NCBI RefSeq assembly: GCF_004348545.1
Contig: NZ_SMKL01000021.1
Location: 1-64,000 of the forward strand
Direction of reading: 5' to 3'
Length of the DNA stretch: 64,000 nucleotides
DNA from: Jiangella ureilytica
Lineage (GTDB): Bacteria; Actinomycetota; Actinomycetes; Jiangellales; Jiangellaceae
Both the position numbers and the translations under genes were made by a program. Of the stretch, positions 7,517 through 16,568 are shown piece by piece. Within the stretch, counting starts at the first letter, position 1. Each line of letters starts with the position of its first letter. Below the pieces are notes generated by a model that had not been told where the DNA came from, ran no database searches, and worked only from the letters and a program-made list of their open reading frames with translations.

Positions 7517-8749
7517 CTAGGTGGGCAGGACGTCCTCGAGCGGCACGTCGGTGTCGGTGAGCCGGGCGACGTCGACCGGCTCGCCGGAGCGGATCAGCGC
7601 CTTGATCGGCTCGCCGACGTCCCAGACGTTGACGTTCATACCGGCGACGACCCGGCCGTCGCGCAGCCAGAACGAGACGAACTCGCGCGCCGCGACGTCG
7701 CCGCGGTACACGACCTCGTCATAGTGGTCCTTCGTCACCAGGCCGTGGAACTCCATGCCGAGGTCGTACTGGTCGGTGAAGAAGTAGGGCAGCTCGTCGT
7801 AGACGGCGTCGCCGCCCAGCATGGTCGACGCCGCGACCGCCGGTTGGTTCAGCGCGTTGGCCCAGTGCTCGACCCGGATGCCCGGACCCAGCAGCGGGTG
7901 GTCGGCCTCGGCGATGTCGCCCGCGACGACGATGGCGGGGTCGCTGCTCTGCAGCCGCGCGTCGGTGACGACGCCCGAGTGCACGCGCAGGCCGGCGCCG
8001 GCGGCCAGCTGCAGGTTCGGCGCCGCGCCGATGCCGACCACGACGGCGTCGGCCGCGAGCCGGGTGCCGTCGGCGAGGACCGCGCCGCTGACGCCGTCGG
8101 CGCCCACGGTGAACCGCTCGACGCCGCTGCGCGTGAGCAGGGTGACGCCGTGCTCGGTGTGCAGGCGGGCGAAGACCGTGGCCAGCTCCGGACCCAGCGG
8201 GCCGATGAGCGGCAGTTCCTGCGACTCGACGATGGTGACCTCGACGCCGGCCTCGCGTGCGGCCGCGGTGACCTCGAGACCGATCCAGCCGCCGCCCACG
8301 ACGAGCAGCTTCCGGCTCGACCCGATGGTCGCCTTGATGGCGTCGGAGTCGGGGAGCTTGCGCAGGTAGTGCACGCGCTCGGCGTCGGCGCCCGGGAGGG
8401 TGAGCCGGCGCGGGCTGGACCCCGTGGCGAGCAGCAGCTTCGCGTAGCGGACGGTGCCGCCGTCGTCCTGGACGACGGTGCGCGTGCGAGGGTCGATCTC
8501 GATCACCCGGGTGCCCAGCCGCAGGTCGACGTCGTGTTCGGCGTACCAGCCCTCGTCGTGGACGAACGCGGCGTCGCGTTCGGCCTTGCCGAGGAGGTAG
8601 TCCTTGGACAGCGGCGGACGTTCGTAGGGGCGGTCCGGCTCGTCGCCGATGAGCACCAGCGGACCGGTGTATCCCTGGTCGCGCAGTGCCTCGGCGCCTT
8701 TGGCGCCGGCGAGCCCGGCGCCGACGATGACGAATGGCTGCTCGGTCAC
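7517..8749 (-). CDS. FAD-dependent NAD(P)H-ferredoxin/rhodocoxin reductase-like oxidoreductase
   Basis: 410 residues. FAD site GAGLAG at 10-15, PYERPPLSKDYLLG near 42, ATGSSPRRL near 109, NAD(P) site VVGGGWIGLE near 150, and a second FAD motif VVAGDIAEADHP. This is the layout of ferredoxin reductases of P450 and dioxygenase systems; the C-terminal domain (VSFWLRDGRVVAGMNVNVWD) fits. No ferredoxin is encoded nearby. The GTG start is preceded by TAGCGT (8756-8761, minus strand) with a 6-nt spacer, so the mRNA is probably leaderless. First gene of an operon with the DDN protein. Confidence 0.9.
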   Translation of the reverse strand: MTEQPFVIVGAGLAGAKGAEALRDQGYTGPLVLIGDEPDRPYERPPLSKDYLLGKAERDAAFVHDEGWYAEHDVDLRLGTRVIEIDPRTRTVVQDDGGTVRYAKLLLATGSSPRRLTLPGADAERVHYLRKLPDSDAIKATIGSSRKLLVVGGGWIGLEVTAAAREAGVEVTIVESQELPLIGPLGPELATVFARLHTEHGVTLLTRSGVERFTVGADGVSGAVLADGTRLAADAVVVGIGAAPNLQLAAGAGLRVHSGVVTDARLQSSDPAIVVAGDIAEADHPLLGPGIRVEHWANALNQPAVAASTMLGGDAVYDELPYFFTDQYDLGMEFHGLVTKDHYDEVVYRGDVAAREFVSFWLRDGRVVAGMNVNVWDVGEPIKALIRSGEPVDVARLTDTDVPLEDVLPT

Positions 8750-8851
8750 GACCCCACGCTAACGCCCTCTCCGGACGGCGGCGGCAGTACGGCGGCATCG
8801 ACGGCGAGAAACCGCCAGACGTTGTCGGACCCGGCTGGTTGGATGCGGGAC

Positions 8852-9679
8852 ATGACCACTGCGTACGACACCGCCGCCGCCTTCACCGCGCTGCACCGCC
8901 CGGGTACGCCGCTGCTGCTGCCCAACGCCTGGGACCCGCTCAGCGCCCGCATCGTCGAGGCCGCCGGCGCGCCCGCCGTCGCCACCACCAGCGCCGGCGT
9001 GGCCTGGGCCCTCGGCGCCGCCGACGGCGACCACATCGACCGCGACAGCATGCTCGCCCTGACCGCGCGGGTCGTGGCGGCGGTGCGCGTGCCGGTGACG
9101 GCCGACATCGAGAGCGGGTTCGGCGCCACGCCGGCCGAGGTCGGGGTCACGGCCGGCGGCGTCCTGGCCGCGGGCGCCGCCGGGGCGAACATCGAGGACG
9201 TCCACCCCGGCGACCCGGCCGCGCTGCGCGACCCGAAGGAGCAGGCCGAGCGGCTGGCCGCCGCGCGTTCCGCCGCTGACGCGGCCGGCGTGCCGTTCTA
9301 CGTCAACGCGCGCATCGACACCTACCTGCGCGCCGTGGGCGACCCCGACTCCCGGTTCGCCGACACCGTCGCCCGGGCGCAGGCCTACCTCCAGGCCGGC
9401 GCCTCCGGCGTCTTCGTCCCCGGCGTCGTCGACGCGCCGACGGTGACGCGGCTCGCAGCAGAGATCGACGGCCCGCTGAACGTTCTGGCCGGGCCGGGCG
9501 CTCCTCCGGTCGCCGAGCTCGCGGCCGCCGGTGTCGCCCGCGTCAGTCTCGGCTCGTCCGTCGCGGCCGCGGCCTATGCCGTCGCCCAGCGCGCCGCGAA
9601 CGAGCTGTTCGAGCAGGGCACCTACACCGCGGTCGAGGGAGGGCTCGCCTACGGCGACCTCAACGCGCTGATGTCCTGA
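8852..9679 (+). CDS. isocitrate lyase/PEP mutase family protein
   Basis: 275 residues. Family segments are LLLPNAWDPLSARIVEAAGAPAVATTSAG, the metal site region VPVTADIESGFG and GVNIEDVHP-like GANIEDVHPGDP. The KKCGH catalytic loop of true isocitrate lyase is absent, as in carboxyvinyl-carboxyphosphonate phosphorylmutase-like and oxaloacetate/PEP hydrolase members, so the exact reaction is open. ATG 8852 was preferred over an in-frame ATG at 8843. It is monocistronic and faces the PhyH gene across a short hairpin. Confidence 0.88.
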   Translation: MTTAYDTAAAFTALHRPGTPLLLPNAWDPLSARIVEAAGAPAVATTSAGVAWALGAADGDHIDRDSMLALTARVVAAVRVPVTADIESGFGATPAEVGVTAGGVLAAGAAGANIEDVHPGDPAALRDPKEQAERLAAARSAADAAGVPFYVNARIDTYLRAVGDPDSRFADTVARAQAYLQAGASGVFVPGVVDAPTVTRLAAEIDGPLNVLAGPGAPPVAELAAAGVARVSLGSSVAAAAYAVAQRAANELFEQGTYTAVEGGLAYGDLNALMS

Positions 9680-9680
9680 C

Positions 9681-9708
9681 GGCCGATGTGCCGGCCGATG
9701 TGCCGGCC
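9681..9708. terminator. tandem 12-mer with hairpin between convergent genes
   Basis: GGCCGATGTGCC occurs twice head-to-tail and is followed by GGCC, so GGCCG/CGGCC arms can pair in either unit. It fills most of the 39-bp gap between two convergent stop codons and may act as a bidirectional terminator; no U-tract follows. Confidence 0.4.
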
Positions 9709-9718
9709 GTCGTCGCGC

Positions 9719-10537
9719 TCAGCGCCGGTAGAGCACCGGGTTCAGCGGGCCGGCCGCCGGCTCGCCGGGCCTGACGTCCGGCAGCGACGCGGCGAGGTTG
9801 CCCGCCTGGTGCTCGTTGACGGGCTCGGCGGCCACCATGTCCGCGTCGATGTAGATGACGGTCATCACCCGCCGCGGACCGGCCGCCGTGTTCGGGCCGG
9901 CGTGGTGGAAGGTCCAGCCCAGGTGGACGCTGGCGTCGCCCAGGGCGAACGGCTCGGTCACGACCGGCAGGTCCTGCTCGGCCAGCGCCACCTGCAGCGC
10001 CGCCTCGGACTCGTCGCTGATCGGGAGGTCGCGGCCGAACTCGAACCGGTGACTGCCGGCGGCGAACTCGAGCGGCCCCATCTCGAGCGGGGTCTCCTGC
10101 AACGGCAGCCAGATGGTGCAGCACCGGTCGGTCGCCAGCGGCCAGTAGTACTGGTCGGCGTGCCAGGGCGTGACACCGCCGCCGGGCTCCTTGTAGAGCG
10201 CCTGGTCGTGGTACAGCCGCACGCCGTCGACTCCCAGCAGCTCGGCGGCGATCCGGGCCAGCCGGCGCGAGTGAACCAGCTCCCGTACCAGGTCGCTGTG
10301 CTGCCAGAGGTTGCCGACCTGCAGGAATGCCTTGTCGTAGGTGGACCGCTCGGCCATCGGCAGGTGCATGGTGTTGAGCTCGATCACCTTCGCGGTGATC
10401 TCGGGCTCGTAGCCGGCGACGACGGACGGGTCGAGCACGCCGCCGAGATGGACGAAGCCGTCGCGCTCGAAGGCGGCGATCCGGCCGGGAGCGAGGTCGT
10501 AGGGGGTGTCGAGGGCGGTCGGCGAGGTGGTGGTCAT
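9719..10537 (-). CDS. phytanoyl-CoA dioxygenase (PhyH) family protein
   Basis: 272 residues of a 2-oxoglutarate/Fe(II) oxygenase. The iron motif is HxD at His126-Asp128 (TPWHADQYYW) with a distal His at 211-212 (TFHHAGPN) and a 2-oxoglutarate Arg just after (PRRVMTVIY). The N-terminus (AAFERDGFVHLGGVLD) is typical. Members hydroxylate lipids or small natural products; the substrate is not known. The start ATG 10537 has a strong AGGAGG site. It is divergent from an AraC regulator 340 bp away, a plausible controller. Confidence 0.9.
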   Translation of the reverse strand: MTTTSPTALDTPYDLAPGRIAAFERDGFVHLGGVLDPSVVAGYEPEITAKVIELNTMHLPMAERSTYDKAFLQVGNLWQHSDLVRELVHSRRLARIAAELLGVDGVRLYHDQALYKEPGGGVTPWHADQYYWPLATDRCCTIWLPLQETPLEMGPLEFAAGSHRFEFGRDLPISDESEAALQVALAEQDLPVVTEPFALGDASVHLGWTFHHAGPNTAAGPRRVMTVIYIDADMVAAEPVNEHQAGNLAASLPDVRPGEPAAGPLNPVLYRR

Positions 10538-10877
10538 CGGTCCTCCTGGGACGAGGGGTCTCGGCAGGGCGCCCACGTCCATGCTGCTGGCGCCGGCCCG
10601 CCGGCCACCACGCCGCCGGCACCGACTTCCGGTACTCTCCTGACCTCTCCGTCGGCCGATACGGTCGGCGGGTGATCGTCGGGTACTGCGACCGGCCGGG
10701 CGGCTGCGACGAGCTGCGCGCCGCCGCCACGGGTGTACCGGATCACGACGCACGACCAGCGCCACCGCGACGAGGTGCCGATCGAGCTCCACGACCCGTT
10801 CTGGTCGTGCCGAACAGCCGCGCGGCGATGAATGCAGGGGTACCCGCGGTGCGCCCGCGGCGCCGTATCGTCGAGGG
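10538..10877. other. 340-bp divergent region between phyH-like and araC-like genes
   Basis: It should hold both promoters. A TATCGT box at 10866-10871 lies 6 nt before the AraC start. The rest carries a probable remnant of a small gene (10672-10831) with its own TACGGT box. Nothing else is recognisable. Confidence 0.5.
10672..10831 (+). pseudogene. possible frameshifted small gene remnant
   Basis: A GTG at 10672 sits 6 nt after TACGGT (10660-10665), like the leaderless genes nearby. The frame runs MIVGYCDRPGGCDELRAAAT with high GC3; after about 10732 the coding character moves to another frame, VYRITTHDQRHRDEVPIEL and on to FWSCRTAARR, ending at TGA 10829. This fits a short gene broken by one indel. 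The parent family is not recognised, and a chance pattern cannot be excluded. Confidence 0.3.
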
Positions 10878-11711
10878 ATGCGCCCGGCCCTCGAGCACAT
10901 CGGCACCACGGGCGGGCTCTCGTGGAAGCGGCACCTGTTCCGCAGCACCGCCTTCGCGTTCAGCTGGCACTTCCACCCGGAGGTCGAGCTGACGCTGATC
11001 ACCGCGGGCACCGGGACGCGCTACGCGGGCGACAGCATCGAGCCGTACGAGCCCGGTCAGCTCACCCTCCTCGGCGCCGGTGTGCCGCACGCCTTCGTGT
11101 CGGCGGCGCCAGGACGGCACGAGGCGGTGGTCGTGCACTTCCGGGCGGACTTCCTCGGGCCCGGGCTGTTCGACGCGACGGAGTTCGCGGCGGCCGGGCG
11201 GCTGATCACCGCCGCCGGGCGCGGGCTGGAGCTGCCCGCGCCGGAGCCGACCGTCCGCCGGCTGACCGAGCTGGCGGCACGGACCGGCGCCGACGGCACG
11301 CTCGGTCTGCTCGACGCCCTGGTCCGGCTGGCCGACGGCGCGCCGGGACGGCCACTGGTCAGCGCCGGCTACCGCCCGCCCGGCCGCCCGAACAGCCGGC
11401 GCATGGACGACGTCTTCGGCTACCTGCACGCCCACTACGCCGAGCCGGTCGCCGTCGACGACGTCGCCGCCGTCGCCCACCTGTCCCCCACCGCGTTCAG
11501 CCGGTTCTTCCGCCGCGCCACCGGCCGCACGTTCACCGCGTACCTCACCGAGCTGCGCATCGGCGCCGCCTGCCGGTTGCTCGCCGACGGCGACCGCGCG
11601 GTCTCGGACATCGCCGCCTCGTGCGGGTTCGGCAACCTCTCGAACTTCAACCGGCGCTTCCGCGAGCTCAAGGCGATGACGCCGCGCGAATACCGCGCCC
11701 GGTTCCGCTGA
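10878..11711 (+). CDS. AraC-family regulator with cupin N-terminus
   Basis: 277 residues. The N-terminal half is an AraC-type cupin (FSWHFHPEVELTLITAGTGTRYAGD, PGQLTLLGAGVPHAF); the C-terminal ~100 residues are the double helix-turn-helix (VDDVAAVAHLSPTAFSRFFRR and DIAASCGFGNLSNFNRRFREL, ending MTPREYRARFR). Such proteins bind a small effector in the cupin and activate or repress neighbouring genes; the divergent PhyH gene is the obvious candidate. TATCGT at 10866-10871 with a 6-nt spacer points to a leaderless mRNA. Confidence 0.9.
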   Translation: MRPALEHIGTTGGLSWKRHLFRSTAFAFSWHFHPEVELTLITAGTGTRYAGDSIEPYEPGQLTLLGAGVPHAFVSAAPGRHEAVVVHFRADFLGPGLFDATEFAAAGRLITAAGRGLELPAPEPTVRRLTELAARTGADGTLGLLDALVRLADGAPGRPLVSAGYRPPGRPNSRRMDDVFGYLHAHYAEPVAVDDVAAVAHLSPTAFSRFFRRATGRTFTAYLTELRIGAACRLLADGDRAVSDIAASCGFGNLSNFNRRFRELKAMTPREYRARFR

Positions 11712-11847
11712 CCGGCGCGCGAGGGTGGGCCGACCACCACGATCACCCGGGCTCCACCACGACTGCAGGCGTAGGGCGACACGGGATCTCGTGCAGCACG
11801 TGATCATCTCGGACCGGGCTGTCGGAGCCGGGTGGCAGAGTGGAAAC

Positions 11848-12531
11848 ATGTACCGCGAACGCCCTTCGCGCATCCCGCACGCGGTGCTCTGGTCGTCGAC
11901 GGTGCAGGTCGCCGAGACGCATCGGGTGCTGCCCGACGGCTGCCTCGACCTGCTGTGGACGGGCGGCCGGCTGACGGTCGCCGGGCCCGACACCGTCGCG
12001 CACATCGCGTTGTGGCAGCCGGGCACGCCGTTCGTCGGGCTGCGGTTCGGGTCCGGGGTGGGGCCGCGAGTGCTGGGCCTGCCCGCACACGAGCTGCGCG
12101 ACCAGCGGGTCCCGCTCGACCAGCTCTGGCCGGCCGCGCAGGTGCGCCGGCTGACCGAGCGGCTGGCCGAGGCGCCCGGCCCGGGCGGCCTGATCGAGGC
12201 GTTCGCCCACGACCGGCTGGGCGCGGCGCCGCAGGCCGACCCCGTCGTCGAACGGGTGGCCGAGCGGCTGGGCCAGGGCGCCGCGGTCGGCGAGGTCGCA
12301 CGCGAGGTGGGGCTGAGCGCGCGGCAGCTGCACCGCCGCAGCCTCGACGCGTTCGGGTACGGCCCGAAGACGCTGGCCCGCATCCTGCGGCTGCACCGGG
12401 CGCTCGAGCTGGGCCGCTCCGGCACGGCGGCGGCCGAGGCGGCCTACGCGGCCGGGTACGCCGACCAGGCGCACCTCTCGCGCGAGGTGCGGTCGCTGAC
12501 CGGCGTCACCCTGACGTCGCTGGTGGCGTGA
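11848..12531 (+). CDS. AraC-family regulator with DUF6597-like N-terminus
   Basis: 227 residues. It starts YRERPSRIPHAVLWSSTVQ and has RVLPDGCLDLLWTGGRL and VGLRFGSGVGPRVLGLPAHELRDQ, the N-terminal domain of a widespread AraC group, then a helix-turn-helix C-terminus (EVAREVGLSARQLHRRSLDAFGYGPKTLARILRL, AAYAAGYADQAHLSREVRSLTGVT). The true ligand is unknown. ATG 11848 begins the conserved sequence. It is tail-to-tail with the VOC gene, 16 bp apart, and follows the previous AraC gene by 136 bp. Confidence 0.88.
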   Translation: MYRERPSRIPHAVLWSSTVQVAETHRVLPDGCLDLLWTGGRLTVAGPDTVAHIALWQPGTPFVGLRFGSGVGPRVLGLPAHELRDQRVPLDQLWPAAQVRRLTERLAEAPGPGGLIEAFAHDRLGAAPQADPVVERVAERLGQGAAVGEVAREVGLSARQLHRRSLDAFGYGPKTLARILRLHRALELGRSGTAAAEAAYAAGYADQAHLSREVRSLTGVTLTSLVA

Positions 12532-12547
12532 GCGGCGGCGCCGGCCG

Positions 12548-12946
12548 TCAGTCCGCCGGCAGCGCCGCGTACAGGTCGACGCCGTTGCCGTCCGGGTCGT
12601 GCACGACGGCGTAGCGCTGCCCCCAGAACGCGTCCCACGGGGCGAGATGGGACTCGTACCCGGCTGCGGTGAGCTTCTCGTGCATGGCGTCGACGCCGGC
12701 GGGGTCGCCGCAGTCGAACGCGAGGCTGGCGCTGCCGCCGTCGGGCGGGGTGAAGCCGGAGTCGAACGAGGCGATGGTCGCATGGGTGTCGAGGAGCAGC
12801 TTGACGCCCGGCGCGAGCGCGATCTCGACGTGCGGCGTGTCCTCGGCGCCGTCCGGCACGTCGAGGCCGAGGGCGCGGTAGAACTCCAGCGAGCGCGCCA
12901 TGTCGGCGACGGGGAACCCGATGGCCGCGAAACGTGGCTGTGTCAT
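12548..12946 (-). CDS. glyoxalase/bleomycin-resistance (VOC) superfamily protein
   Basis: 132 residues with the two babab halves of a VOC protein: IGFPVADMARSLEFYRALG, then HDPDGNGVDLYAAL at the end. Metal ligands of true glyoxalase are not complete (His39 in THVEIAL-like TPHVEIAL, Glu replaced by Asp near the end), so it may bind or modify a toxin rather than act as a lyase. The mRNA looks leaderless: TAGCGT, 7 nt, ATG on the minus strand. It is divergent from the MmcQ/YjbR gene. Confidence 0.85.
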   Translation of the reverse strand: MTQPRFAAIGFPVADMARSLEFYRALGLDVPDGAEDTPHVEIALAPGVKLLLDTHATIASFDSGFTPPDGGSASLAFDCGDPAGVDAMHEKLTAAGYESHLAPWDAFWGQRYAVVHDPDGNGVDLYAALPAD

Positions 12947-12953
12947 GACGACG

Positions 12954-13007
12954 ACGCTACGGCGCGGTCCGCGGACCGGTCTTGAAGGAATCGGACGCCG
13001 CTACGCT
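12954..13007. promoter_or_regulatory. back-to-back -10 elements of two leaderless genes
   Basis: On the minus strand TAGCGT (12959-12954) is 7 nt from the VOC ATG; on the plus strand TACGCT (13002-13007) is 6 nt from the MmcQ GTG. Neither gene has a Shine-Dalgarno. The 67-bp divergent gap is therefore nearly all promoter. Confidence 0.6.
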
Positions 13008-13013
13008 GGCGGC

Positions 13014-13391
13014 GTGGCCCACCCGCGGATGTACAGCGACGACGACCCCTACCTGGCCGAGCTGCGCGCCGCCTGCCTGCGCTTCCCCGAGGCGGCCGAG
13101 GTCGAGGCGTGGGGCCGGCCGACTTTCCGCGCGGGGAAGAGGATCTTCGCCGTCTTCGAGGGCAACGACGACCACCCGTTCGCGGTGATCTTCAAGCCCG
13201 AACCCGCCGAGCGGGCCGCGCTGCTGCAGGACCCGCGCTTCTACGTGCCCGCCTACTACGGCCCGAGCGGCTGGCTCTCCTTCGACTTCACGGCCGCCGA
13301 CGTCGACTGGGCCGAGGTGGGCGAGCTTCTCGACGGCTCGTATCGGCAGGTCGCGCTCAAGCGCATGCTGAAGGCGCTGGACGGCCGCTGA
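13014..13391 (+). CDS. MmcQ/YjbR family protein
   Basis: 125 residues: LRAACLRFPEAAEVEAWGRPTFRAGKRIFAVF at the start, FYVPAYYGPSGWLSFDF and a terminal SYRQVALKRMLKAL, the standard CyaY-like fold of this family. The proteins are thought to bind DNA or small ligands, but no reaction is established. GTG 13014 follows TACGCT by 6 nt; a leaderless start is likely. No operon partner. Confidence 0.85.
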   Translation: MAHPRMYSDDDPYLAELRAACLRFPEAAEVEAWGRPTFRAGKRIFAVFEGNDDHPFAVIFKPEPAERAALLQDPRFYVPAYYGPSGWLSFDFTAADVDWAEVGELLDGSYRQVALKRMLKALDGR

Positions 13392-13412
13392 CGCGCACGA
13401 CCGTGAGCGGCG

Positions 13413-13743
13413 TCAGCCGAGCTGGAAGCGCCAGAAGATCGCGATCGGCAGATCGCGATGGGCCGCATGCGTGGCCTTCGGCGCCCGGCCGTGCAGAAGC
13501 CACGGATCGGCGACGGTCCCGGCCGGGATCGGCTCGGGTGGGCTGCCGGGATCGGCCACGTCACCGAATCGCGGTTCGACGCAGCTTCGCACCTGGAGCC
13601 CCACGGGCAGCGCAGCGACCAGGTCGTCGCTGGTGTGGTGGCTCCACTGCGGAATGTAGCCCGGCATGCCGTCCGGCCTCACTGTGACCAGCGGGAAGCC
13701 GCGCACGCTGATCCGGGACGGCATCGCGTGCAGCGTCAGTCAT
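13413..13743 (-). pseudogene. remnant of a class I SAM-dependent methyltransferase (C-terminal end)
   Basis: Only the last ~109 residues of a methyltransferase are recognisable (LHAMPSRISVRGFPLV, PGYIPQWSHHTSDDLVAALP, then HRDLPIAIFWRFQL as the C-terminal strand). The SAM-binding half is missing. An AGGAGACAC ribosome site and ATG lie at 13743, but that ATG opens another frame and the remnant's frame is closed by TGA right beside it. The simplest reading is a large internal deletion plus a frameshift. Family assignment rests on the C-terminal pattern only. Confidence 0.6.
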
Positions 13744-13890
13744 GTGTCTCCTGTGCCGGCGGGTCATTCGCCGCGGTGTCAGTGACGGGGGCCCGCGGCG
13801 TTCAACCCGTTGTCGGTTCGCGCCGCCGCGCGCCCGCGCCATCCGTGGTCACCCCGGTCATGGCCGGGCGCCGGAGGTAATGTCGAAGGC

Positions 13891-14382
13891 GTGGCAGTAC
13901 GCATCGAGCAGGTCGACCTGCCCGGCATCGGGGTACGGCACGACGTGCTCACCGAGACCGGCCGCCGCGTCAGTGTCCTGACCCACCGCTCCGGCGAGCG
14001 CACGCTCGCCGTCTTCGAGGTCGACGACCCCGACTCCTGCCGCGACCCGGTCACCCTCACCGAAGGCGAGGCCGAGGCGCTGGCCGAGCTGCTCGGCGCG
14101 TCGGTCATGCTCGGCCAGCTCTCGGCGCTGCGCGACGCCGCCGGCGTGTTCACCGAGCAGATCGTCATCGCCGCGGACTCCCCGTACGTCGACCGGGCGC
14201 TCGGCGACACCCGGGCCCGCACCCGCACCGGCGCCTCCATCGTGGCGCTGCTGCGCGACGGCAGCGTGGTTGCGTCGCCGGGCCCCGAGACGCGGCTGCG
14301 CGCCGGCGACACCGTGGTCGCGGTCGGCACCCGCTCCGGCCTCGACGAGCTGACGCGGATCATCGCCGACGGCGCGAACTGA
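13891..14382 (+). CDS. khtT: cation:proton antiporter regulatory subunit, TrkA-C domain (KhtT-like)
   Basis: 163 residues. The N-terminal half (VRIEQVDLPGIGVRHDVLTETGRRVSVLTHRSGER) is typical of KhtT-like subunits; the second half is a TrkA-C (RCK-C) domain (VVASPGPETRLRAGDTVVAVGTRSGLDEL). In Bacillus, KhtT is the soluble regulator of the KhtU K+/H+ antiporter and binds c-di-AMP; binding here is inferred. GTG 13891 follows TAATGT (13878-13883) by 7 nt, a leaderless pattern. The antiporter gene starts 16 nt downstream, so the two form an operon. Confidence 0.88.
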   Translation: MAVRIEQVDLPGIGVRHDVLTETGRRVSVLTHRSGERTLAVFEVDDPDSCRDPVTLTEGEAEALAELLGASVMLGQLSALRDAAGVFTEQIVIAADSPYVDRALGDTRARTRTGASIVALLRDGSVVASPGPETRLRAGDTVVAVGTRSGLDELTRIIADGAN

Positions 14383-14397
14383 CCGCCCGCGGCACCG

Positions 14398-15600
14398 ATG
14401 GCCGAGACCACCACGCTGCTGATCGAGATCGGCGCGCTCCTGCTGGGCATGGGGCTGCTGGGCCGCATCGCCGGTCGCGCCGGGCTCTCGCCGATCCCGC
14501 TGTATCTGCTGGCCGGGCTGGCGTTCGGGCACGGCGGGCTGCTGCCGCTGTCGGCGAGTGAGGAGTTCTTCGAGGTCGGCTCCGAGGTCGGCGTCATCCT
14601 GCTGCTGGTCATGCTGGGCCTGGAGTACTCCGCCGGTGAGCTGCTGACGAGCATCCGCCGGTCGGCGTGGGCCGGCGTGTTCGATGCGCTGCTCAACGCA
14701 CTGCCGGGCGCGGCGTTCGCGCTGCTGCTCGGCTGGGGCCCCGTGGCCGCCGTCACGATGGCCGGCGTCACCTGGGTGTCGTCGTCGGGCGTCATCGCCA
14801 AGGTGCTGCGCGACCTGGGCCGGCTGAACAACCGCGAGACGCCGGTGGTGCTGTCGATCCTGGTCATCGAGGACCTCGCGATGGCGTTCTACCTGCCGCT
14901 GCTCTCGGCCCTGGTGGTCGGCGCCGGCCTGGCCGAGGGCGCCCGGACCATGGCCATCGCCGTCACCGCGGCGCTGGTCATCCTCTATGGCGCGCTGCGC
15001 TACGGCCGGGTCATCTCGACGCTGTTCTCACCGCGGCAGCGCGAGGCTCTGCTGCTCGGCGTGCTGGGGCTGACGATGCTGGTCGCCGGCGTGGCCGAGC
15101 AGGTGAACGTGTCGGCGGCCGTGGGTGCGTTCCTCGTCGGCATCGCGATCTCCGGCCCGGTCGCCGAGCATGCGTCGGAGCTGCTGACCCCGCTGCGCGA
15201 CGTGTTCGCGGCGATCTTCTTCGTGTTCTTCGGGCTGCGGACCGACCCCGCCGACATCGGGCCGGTGCTGCTGCCCGCGCTCGCACTCGCCGTCGTCACC
15301 ATCGGGACGAAGCTGCTGACCGGCTATCTCGCCGCCCGGCGGGCCGGGATCGGCGAGCCCGGACGGTGGCGGGCCGGGCTGGCGCTGGCGCCGCGCGGCG
15401 AGTTCTCCGTGGTCATCGCGGGGCTGGCGGTGAGTGCCGGCATCGAGCCCACGCTGGCGCCACTGGTGACGACGTACGTGCTGATCACCGTCGTGACCGG
15501 GCCGCTGCTGGCGCGGCTGCCGGAGACCCCGCGGTTCCGGGCGGCGCTGCGACGGCGGGCGCTCAGCCGAGACCGGGGAGCAGTACCGCCGCACCCGTGA
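14398..15600 (+). CDS. khtU: CPA2-family cation:proton antiporter (KhtU/KefB-like)
   Basis: 400 residues with 11-12 hydrophobic segments. The CPA2 signature is clear: [41 protein letters not shown] (the ED pair marks the ion site region), [18 protein letters not shown] and [11 protein letters not shown]. There is no C-terminal TrkA-N domain; regulation is supplied by the separate KhtT-like subunit encoded just upstream. The likely role is K+(or Na+)/H+ exchange at the cytoplasmic membrane for pH or osmotic control. The 3' end overlaps the convergent dehydrogenase gene by 38 bp. Confidence 0.9.
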   Translation: MAETTTLLIEIGALLLGMGLLGRIAGRAGLSPIPLYLLAGLAFGHGGLLPLSASEEFFEVGSEVGVILLLVMLGLEYSAGELLTSIRRSAWAGVFDALLNALPGAAFALLLGWGPVAAVTMAGVTWVSSSGVIAKVLRDLGRLNNRETPVVLSILVIEDLAMAFYLPLLSALVVGAGLAEGARTMAIAVTAALVILYGALRYGRVISTLFSPRQREALLLGVLGLTMLVAGVAEQVNVSAAVGAFLVGIAISGPVAEHASELLTPLRDVFAAIFFVFFGLRTDPADIGPVLLPALALAVVTIGTKLLTGYLAARRAGIGEPGRWRAGLALAPRGEFSVVIAGLAVSAGIEPTLAPLVTTYVLITVVTGPLLARLPETPRFRAALRRRALSRDRGAVPPHP

Positions 15601-16564
15601 CCGCGTCGCCCGCGAGGTCCGCCAGGGCTTGGTCGGCGCACCCCAGCGGGTACGGCGTCGTGGTCACGTGCAGCCGGTGCTCGCCGGCGAGACGGAGGAA
15701 CGCCCGGGCGTCGTCGCGGGTGTTGGCGGTGACGCTGCGCAGCTGCCGCTCCTGGAACAGGTGCCGCTCGTAGTTCAGCGGCGGGATGTCGGTGAGGTGG
15801 ATGCCGGCGACGGCGAGCGTGCCGCCCCGGTCGAGGGCCGCGAGCGCCGGCAGGACCAGGTCGCCGACCGGTGCGAACAGGATCGCGGCGTCGAGAGGCT
15901 CCGGCGGCGGGTCGGCGGCGTCGCCGGCCGAGGCGGCACCCAGCTCGAGCGCCAGGGCCTGGGCGGCCGGGCTGCGCGTCATGACGTGGACGGTGGCGCC
16001 CCGGGCCAGCGCGACCTGCGCGGCCAGGTGGGCGCTGGCGCCGAACCCGTAGACGCCGAGGCGCCCGCCGGGCGGCAGCTCGGCACGCAGCAGCGCGCGG
16101 TAGCCGATGATGCCGGCGCACAGCAGCGGCGCGAGCTCGACGTCGTCGTACCCGGCGGGCAGCGCCAGCGCGTAGGCGGCCGGAACGGTGGCGTACTCGG
16201 CGTACCCGCCGTCGGCGTCCCAGCCGGTGTAGACCGACGCCGGGCAGAGGTTCTCCGCACCCCGGCGGCAGGAGGCGCAGGTGCCGTCGGTGCCGCGCAG
16301 CCAGGCGATCCCGACACGGTCGCCGACGGCGAACCCGCCGTCGGCGCCGCTCACCACCTCGCCGACGACCTCGTGGCCGGGCACGACGTGCGGGCGGTGC
16401 ACCGGCAGGTCGCCCTCGGCGACGTGCAGGTCGGTGCGGCAGACGCCGCAGGCCAGGACCCGGACCAGCAGTTCACCGGGGCCGGGCTCGGGGACCGTCT
16501 CGTCGACGAGCGTCAGCGGCCGGGTCGCCATCGGCCCGGGCGCCGTGACCCGCCACGCGCGCAT
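15563..16564 (-). CDS. zinc-dependent alcohol dehydrogenase (MDR)
   Basis: 333 residues. The catalytic zinc site is [10 protein letters not shown] with GHEVVGEV; the nucleotide site is [14 protein letters not shown]. The structural zinc loop reads [15 protein letters not shown]: spacing shows three Cys with Asp at the first ligand position, a variant I recall from a subgroup of bacterial alcohol dehydrogenases. It oxidises an alcohol or reduces an aldehyde; substrate unknown. Start ATG 16564 is the first codon of the conserved N-terminus. It runs into the antiporter gene tail-to-tail. Confidence 0.88.
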   Translation of the reverse strand: MRAWRVTAPGPMATRPLTLVDETVPEPGPGELLVRVLACGVCRTDLHVAEGDLPVHRPHVVPGHEVVGEVVSGADGGFAVGDRVGIAWLRGTDGTCASCRRGAENLCPASVYTGWDADGGYAEYATVPAAYALALPAGYDDVELAPLLCAGIIGYRALLRAELPPGGRLGVYGFGASAHLAAQVALARGATVHVMTRSPAAQALALELGAASAGDAADPPPEPLDAAILFAPVGDLVLPALAALDRGGTLAVAGIHLTDIPPLNYERHLFQERQLRSVTANTRDDARAFLRLAGEHRLHVTTTPYPLGCADQALADLAGDAVTGAAVLLPGLG

Positions 16565-16568
16565 CGCG

